Below are positions 59,977 to 64,000 of a DNA stretch of 64,000 nucleotides, piece after piece. Origin of the DNA: DATFDN01 sp963830565 (lineage in GTDB: Bacteria; Pseudomonadota; Alphaproteobacteria; Acetobacterales; Acetobacteraceae); the NCBI GenBank assembly GCA_963830565.1, contig CAWHMO010000011.1:62001-126000 (forward strand), read 5' to 3'. The stretch's first letter is position 1. Each line of letters opens with the position of its first letter. Under the pieces are notes generated by a model. The model saw only the letters and a list, made by a program, of their open reading frames with translations, was not told the DNA's origin and ran no database searches. Made by a program: the position numbers and the translations under genes.

Positions 59977-61326
59977 ATGCGCCTGCGACTTCGACACCGT
60001 CTCTGGCCGCGCAGCCTGGCCGCCCGCACCGCGCTGGTGCTGCTGATCGGCCTCGCCCTGGTGCAGGCGGCCGGTCTGACCATCCATGCGCTTGACCGGA
60101 TGGATGTGCAGCGCCTGGCCCAGGCGCGCACCCTCGCCGAGCGGGTCATGGGCCTGTACCGCACCGTGGTGCTGACCGTGCCGGCGGAGCGCGCCACTCT
60201 CCTGAAGAATCTCCCGCTCCCGCCGGGCCTGACCGCCGATCTGTCGGCCGGCCCGCCGCCGCCGGGATTGCCCGAGACCCCGTTCCCCGAGCAGCGGCTG
60301 CTGCGCGTCAGCATGAACCTGGTTCCCCTGCCGCCGTCGCTGCGGCCTCGCCAGATGCAGATCCAGGGCGGTCCTCCGGCAGCGCGCATCGCGATCGGCC
60401 TGCGCCTGCCAGAGGGCACCTGGCTGGACGTGGCCGCGACCGTGCCGCCGATTCGACCATGGCACTCGCCCACCTTCCTCATCGCCTTCGCCCTGATGAC
60501 CGCGGTCGCCGCCGCGCTCACGTTATGGGCGGTGCGCCGGCTGACCGCGCCGGTCCGAACCCTGGCGGCGGCGGCGGAGGCCCTGGGCCGGGACGTGAAC
60601 GCGCCGCCGCTGCCCGAGGATGGCCCGCTCGAGGTCGCGACCGCGGCGGCGGCCTTCAACACCATGGCCGCACGCATTCGCCGCTTCGTGCAGGACCGCA
60701 CCGAGATGCTGACCGGAATCGGCCACGACCTGCGCACCCCGATCACCCGGTTGAAGCTGCGGGCCGAGTTCATGGAGGACGACGAGCAGCGGCGAAAGAT
60801 GCTCGCCGACCTTGAGGAGCTGGAGGCGATGGTCTCGGCCACGCTCGCTTTCGGCCGCGACACCAAGGCGACCGAACCCGTCTCTGCCCTTGACCTGCCG
60901 GAGCTGCTGCGCACCGTGCTGGACGAGGCTGCCGACGCCCGCCCGGAGATCGCGGATCGCCTCGCCTACGAAGGCCCGGCGCACCTAGTCATCCGCGCCC
61001 GCACCCTCAGTCTCAAGCGCGCCTTCGCCAACCTGGTCTCCAACGCGGTGAGCTACGGCGGGAGCGCGCGCGTGCGGCTTTGCCTGCCGCCGCGAGGCAT
61101 GCTGACGATCGAGGTCGAGGATGACGGACCCGGCATCCCGCCGGAGGAGCTCGATCGGGTGTTCGAGCCGTTCCATCGCGGGGAGCCGAGCCGGAACCGG
61201 GAAACCGGCGGGGTCGGCCTCGGCCTGCCGATCGCACGCAACATCCTGCGCGCTCATGGCGGCGACATTGTCCTGGCCAACCGGCCGGACGGCGGCCTGC
61301 GCGCCGTTGCAACCATGCCGGCCTGA
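59977..61326 (+). CDS. Membrane sensor histidine kinase
   Basis: 449 aa. First membrane helix ~res 15-38 (TALVLLIGLALVQAAGLTIH), a periplasmic sensor of ~120 residues rich in Pro, second helix ~165-185, then HAMP. H-box with phospho-acceptor His: LTGIGHDLRTPITRLKLRAE (~res 245-264). N-box FANLVSNAVSYGGSARV; G1 VEDDGPGIPPEELDRVFEPF; G2 GVGLGLPIARNILRAHGGDI. Paired with the upstream response regulator. The signal is unknown; Pro-rich periplasmic loops occur in envelope-stress sensors. Confidence 0.93.
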   Translation: MRLRLRHRLWPRSLAARTALVLLIGLALVQAAGLTIHALDRMDVQRLAQARTLAERVMGLYRTVVLTVPAERATLLKNLPLPPGLTADLSAGPPPPGLPETPFPEQRLLRVSMNLVPLPPSLRPRQMQIQGGPPAARIAIGLRLPEGTWLDVAATVPPIRPWHSPTFLIAFALMTAVAAALTLWAVRRLTAPVRTLAAAAEALGRDVNAPPLPEDGPLEVATAAAAFNTMAARIRRFVQDRTEMLTGIGHDLRTPITRLKLRAEFMEDDEQRRKMLADLEELEAMVSATLAFGRDTKATEPVSALDLPELLRTVLDEAADARPEIADRLAYEGPAHLVIRARTLSLKRAFANLVSNAVSYGGSARVRLCLPPRGMLTIEVEDDGPGIPPEELDRVFEPFHRGEPSRNRETGGVGLGLPIARNILRAHGGDIVLANRPDGGLRAVATMPA

Positions 61327-61411
61327 AAACCTCACGAAGTCGTGTCGGTTGGATGCGGCACTGAACGGGCATAACCGCCCCCGGATGCAAATCGAACCGT
61401 AGGAGGGCTTG

Positions 61412-61645
61412 ATGGGCCTGAAGCAGATCCTGTTCACATGCGGCATCGCCGCGATCGCTCTCGGCGCCGCGCCGGCCTTCGCCGCCGGTGATGAACCCGG
61501 CAAGCACGACACCGGCAAGGGCGCCGCCGCCGGCGCGGTTGTCGGGCACGAGATGGGCAGCGGGCACGCGCTCGCCGGAGCCGGCGTCGGCGCGGCCGTG
61601 GGCCACCACGAGAAGAAGAAGGCTCAGAGCAAGAGCGCTCAGTAG
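61412..61645 (+). CDS. Small secreted glycine-zipper protein
   Basis: 77 aa. ATG 61412 behind AGGAGGG. Signal peptide LKQILFTCGIAAIALGAAPA cleaved near AFA-AG. The mature part is Gly/Ala/His-rich (GKGAAAGAVVGHEMGSGHAL, AGAGVGAAVGHHEKKK), a glycine zipper flanked by His pairs and a Lys tail. It lies downstream of the kinase in the same direction and convergent with the large adhesin, 5 bases from its stop. Function unknown. Confidence 0.7.
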   Translation: MGLKQILFTCGIAAIALGAAPAFAAGDEPGKHDTGKGAAAGAVVGHEMGSGHALAGAGVGAAVGHHEKKKAQSKSAQ

Positions 61646-61650
61646 CCGCG

Positions 61651-64000
61651 TCAGAGCAGGGCGTGGGAAACCAGCCCTGAGAGCGTCAGCCCGCTCTGTC
61701 CTTCCAGGCGCACCACCGTCGTCGGAGTCCGGGCGCCCTTCGGCGTGATCGAGACCAGCGCGGCGCCCAGCGTGGTGCCGACCTGAATGAACTGGCTGAG
61801 CGTCGCCGAGCTGCCCGGCCAGCCGGCGGCGCTCAGTGCCTGGCTGAAGTCGAGCCGGTTCCCGTTTGCGAGCGCGGGGCCGAAGATGTCGAGGAATCCC
61901 TGCCCGGCGGGCGGCACCACGACCGTGTCGCCCGTGCCGCTCAGATAGAGCGTATGGGTTCCGGTCCCCGGCTGGACCAGAGCGTTGCTCGCGGTTACGG
62001 AGATCATGCCGCTCGGCTGCGCCGCCGCGCCATCGGCGGGCAGGCCGATCAGGGAGATCGCCGAGGCGAAATCGGCGGCCGCATGCGCCCCCGCGATGTG
62101 CAGATTGATCGCCTGCCCGCTTGCGGACAGGCGCAGCGTGCCGGATGCGGCGTCCCAGGACTGGCTCAGCGGCATCGCACCGGCCACGGCGATGCGATCG
62201 CCGGCGTTGAACCCGGTGATGGTGCCGGCGAATGCCGCCGGCGCTTCGATCGTCAGGGTTCCGGTGCTGCCCTGAAAGGCAATCGTCTGTCCGGCGGCGA
62301 TCCCGGCGTTGAGCTGCAAATTCGCCTGCGGCCCGATCGCCAGCGCGCCGGTTCCCGCGATGCTGCCCCCGAGGACGAGCGTGCCGCCGGTTGCGGAGAC
62401 GGTTCCGGTATTGACGATCGCCGCCTGCGCGATCGTGCCGGCGCCGGTGATCCGGCCCGCGTTCGTGATCTGCGCGGCGGCGACGCTGCCTGATTGCAAA
62501 ACGAGAATGCCCGACGTCGCGATGCTCACGCCTTGAGCCACGGCCAGCTTCGCGCTGCCCCCGACCGCGATCGTACCGCTCCCGCCCGGCACGGTGCCGA
62601 CCAGCACCGTCCCTGCGCTGACCAGCCCGCCCGCCTGCACCTGCACTGTGCCCCCACCAATCGCGAGCGTGCCGGCGCTCACGGTTCCGGCGCTGACAGA
62701 GAGCAGGCCCTGCCCGCCCGCGCCGACAGTGAGCGCGGCCCGGCCGGCATCGAGCGAGCCTCCGGCGCCGATCGCGAGAGTTCCCGACGACCCGGGCAGA
62801 CCCAGCATCAGCGCCGCGTTGCCGGGCTGGGTGCCGACCGTGAGCACGCCGCCGGCGCCGATCGTGATGGTCCCTCCCCCGCCGCCGCCGGTTCCGGCGA
62901 TCAGCGACACGCCCGCCTCGATGCTGCCGCCGTTGACGCTGAGTGTGCCGTTGTCGCCGCCGCCGCCGACGTCGATCCAGGTCGAGCTGCGCAGCACCCC
63001 GCCTGCGGTGACGCTCGCCGTGCCGCTGCCCCCCATCTGCCCGGCCGCGGCGACGCCGACGCCTACCGCCAGGCCGCCCTGGCCGGAGCCATTAGCGGCA
63101 ACGCTCGCCACAGCGCCCGCGGCGACGCTCAGCGTGCCGGGCCCGCCCAGCCCGATGCTCATTCCGCCGCTCGCCGCCAGGCGGGAGCCGGTGCCGCTCA
63201 CGACGAGGGTGCCCGCCCCGAGCACGCCAACCGCCACCGCCGGTGTCGTGGCGGCGACGGGCGTGCCCGCCAACACCGTGCCGCCACTCGTGATCGAGAG
63301 CGTTCCGGCGCCCCCATGCGCGCCGATCGCGATCGGGCCGCCGGCGGTATCGAGCAAGGCCGCCGCCCCGGCGACCGACGCGGACCCTTTCCCCGCATCG
63401 CCCACGACCAGGGCCGTGCCGGCTTGGCCGGCGGTCAAACGCACCAGTCCTCCAGCCGTGACCGTGAGCGTGCCGCTACTGCCCGCGTCGCGGCCGATGT
63501 CAGTCTGGCCACCGAGGAGCGCCGTGCCGCCGGCGCTGATGGCAAGCGTGCCGGCCTGGCTCGCGCTTGTCCCGATCACCGCCCCGGCGGTGCTGAAACT
63601 CGAGCCGCTCAGCACGGAAACGCGGACCCCGCCATAGGCGCCGATCACCGTGCTGCCGGCGGCGGCGATGGTGGCGCTGGTCATGGTCAGGCTCGCGCCG
63701 ATGGTGAGCGCGAGCGGCGGAGTCGGCGGGCTCGGATGACCCGCCAGGGTCAGGCTGGCGTTGGCGAGCGTCCAGGACGACAGCCCGCCGAAGCTCGCAT
63801 CCAGCGCCGCCAGCCTCCCGGTCAAGATGCCGCCCGTTGCGAACACGAGGGAATTGCTGGGGCCGGGCGCTGTCGCCGGGGCCAAGCCGCTCTGTTCGCT
63901 GCGCCAATTACCGGCGAGTCCCAGGTCGCCACCGCGCGGGCCGCCGCTCCAGTCCACGACCGGCGGAGCCACCTCGATCGTCCAGTTGCCGCTGGCCGGG
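61651..64000 (-). CDS. Large repeat adhesin, C-terminal part (continues past window)
   Basis: An open minus-strand frame runs from the stop at 61651 to the window edge, at least 780 residues. It starts (as seen) around NWTIEVAPPVVDWSGGPRGG, then tandem beta-rich repeats such as GTLAISAGGTALLGGQTDIG, SGTLTVTAGGLVRLTAGQAG and TLSVNGGSIEAGVSLIAGTG. The last ~110 residues (LYLSGTGDTVVVPPAGQGFL, NRLDFSQALSAAGWPG, TTVVRLEGQSGLTLSGLVSH, ending ALL) look like a type I secretion C-terminal signal. The N-terminus is outside. Repeats are direct; the secretion route is inferred. Confidence 0.75.
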   Translation of the reverse strand, partial: PASGNWTIEVAPPVVDWSGGPRGGDLGLAGNWRSEQSGLAPATAPGPSNSLVFATGGILTGRLAALDASFGGLSSWTLANASLTLAGHPSPPTPPLALTIGASLTMTSATIAAAGSTVIGAYGGVRVSVLSGSSFSTAGAVIGTSASQAGTLAISAGGTALLGGQTDIGRDAGSSGTLTVTAGGLVRLTAGQAGTALVVGDAGKGSASVAGAAALLDTAGGPIAIGAHGGAGTLSITSGGTVLAGTPVAATTPAVAVGVLGAGTLVVSGTGSRLAASGGMSIGLGGPGTLSVAAGAVASVAANGSGQGGLAVGVGVAAAGQMGGSGTASVTAGGVLRSSTWIDVGGGGDNGTLSVNGGSIEAGVSLIAGTGGGGGGTITIGAGGVLTVGTQPGNAALMLGLPGSSGTLAIGAGGSLDAGRAALTVGAGGQGLLSVSAGTVSAGTLAIGGGTVQVQAGGLVSAGTVLVGTVPGGSGTIAVGGSAKLAVAQGVSIATSGILVLQSGSVAAAQITNAGRITGAGTIAQAAIVNTGTVSATGGTLVLGGSIAGTGALAIGPQANLQLNAGIAAGQTIAFQGSTGTLTIEAPAAFAGTITGFNAGDRIAVAGAMPLSQSWDAASGTLRLSASGQAINLHIAGAHAAADFASAISLIGLPADGAAAQPSGMISVTASNALVQPGTGTHTLYLSGTGDTVVVPPAGQGFLDIFGPALANGNRLDFSQALSAAGWPGSSATLSQFIQVGTTLGAALVSITPKGARTPTTVVRLEGQSGLTLSGLVSHALL

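Overview
The window is very GC-rich, gene-dense DNA from an alphaproteobacterium. A Rhodospirillales/Acetobacteraceae-like host is the best guess. This rests on the tkt-gap-pgk cluster, a cytoplasmic SoeABC-type sulfite dehydrogenase, a PQQ dehydrogenase with a quinoprotein-associated binding protein, many luciferase-like monooxygenases and RTX proteins with the 'ALTGYD..YGGSG' tail. No rRNA, tRNA, CRISPR array, transposase or phage gene is visible.

Layout. 0-0.34 kb: fragment of a broken family-2 glycosyltransferase. 0.45-5.0 kb: soeABC-like operon with a frameshift in soeA. 5.1-7.7 kb: ECF sigma factor, single-domain response regulator, SDR enzyme and a small acidic protein. 7.8-11.4 kb: frameshifted composite adhesin with beta-helix repeats, a collagen-like Gly-X-Y stretch and an RTX tail. 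11.5-17.8 kb: lipoprotein, N-carbamoyl-amino-acid hydrolase-like enzyme, then tkt-gap-pgk. 18.2-19.1 kb: less GC-rich cassette of a small unknown protein coupled to a dCTP deaminase. 19.0-23.0 kb: three luciferase-like monooxygenases around an enoyl-CoA hydratase. 23.1-30.1 kb: the envelope/translation cluster pyrH-frr-uppS-cdsA-dxr-rseP on the plus strand facing tsf-rpsB on the minus strand, which is the usual cluster broken by an inversion. 30.3-36 kb: aldo/keto reductase, damaged PQQ dehydrogenase and binding-protein/cytochrome genes, pncC and a zinc alcohol dehydrogenase. 36-38 kb: xseB-tlyA and small proteins. 38-42.7 kb: molybdenum hydroxylase, creatininase-like and SAF/oxidoreductase genes. 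43-44 kb: split HEPN-type gene. 44.1-46.4 kb: LLM enzyme, nitroreductase and frameshifted SDR. 46.5-55.2 kb: plus-strand run with RND efflux pump, lipoprotein, K+ channel-like protein, a large repeat protein and a Cys-rich secreted protein. 55.3-58.6 kb: unknown proteins and an AlkA-type glycosylase. 58.6-61.6 kb: two-component system divergent from a secreted PepSY-like protein, then a glycine-zipper protein. 61.65 kb to the edge: a second large repeat adhesin with a type I secretion-like C-terminus.

Two window-wide patterns stand out. About twelve single-base frame changes fall in accessory genes, while the core genes (tkt, gap, pgk, pyrH to rseP, tsf, rpsB, RND pump) are intact. This suggests real gene decay, although assembly indels cannot be excluded. 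A family of intergenic palindromes (13.4, 28.25 and 36.0 kb) shares a GGCCGG...CCGGCC core.

Functional theme: periplasmic and respiratory oxidation of small molecules, catabolism using LLM, SDR and molybdenum hydroxylase enzymes, and large secreted surface proteins.
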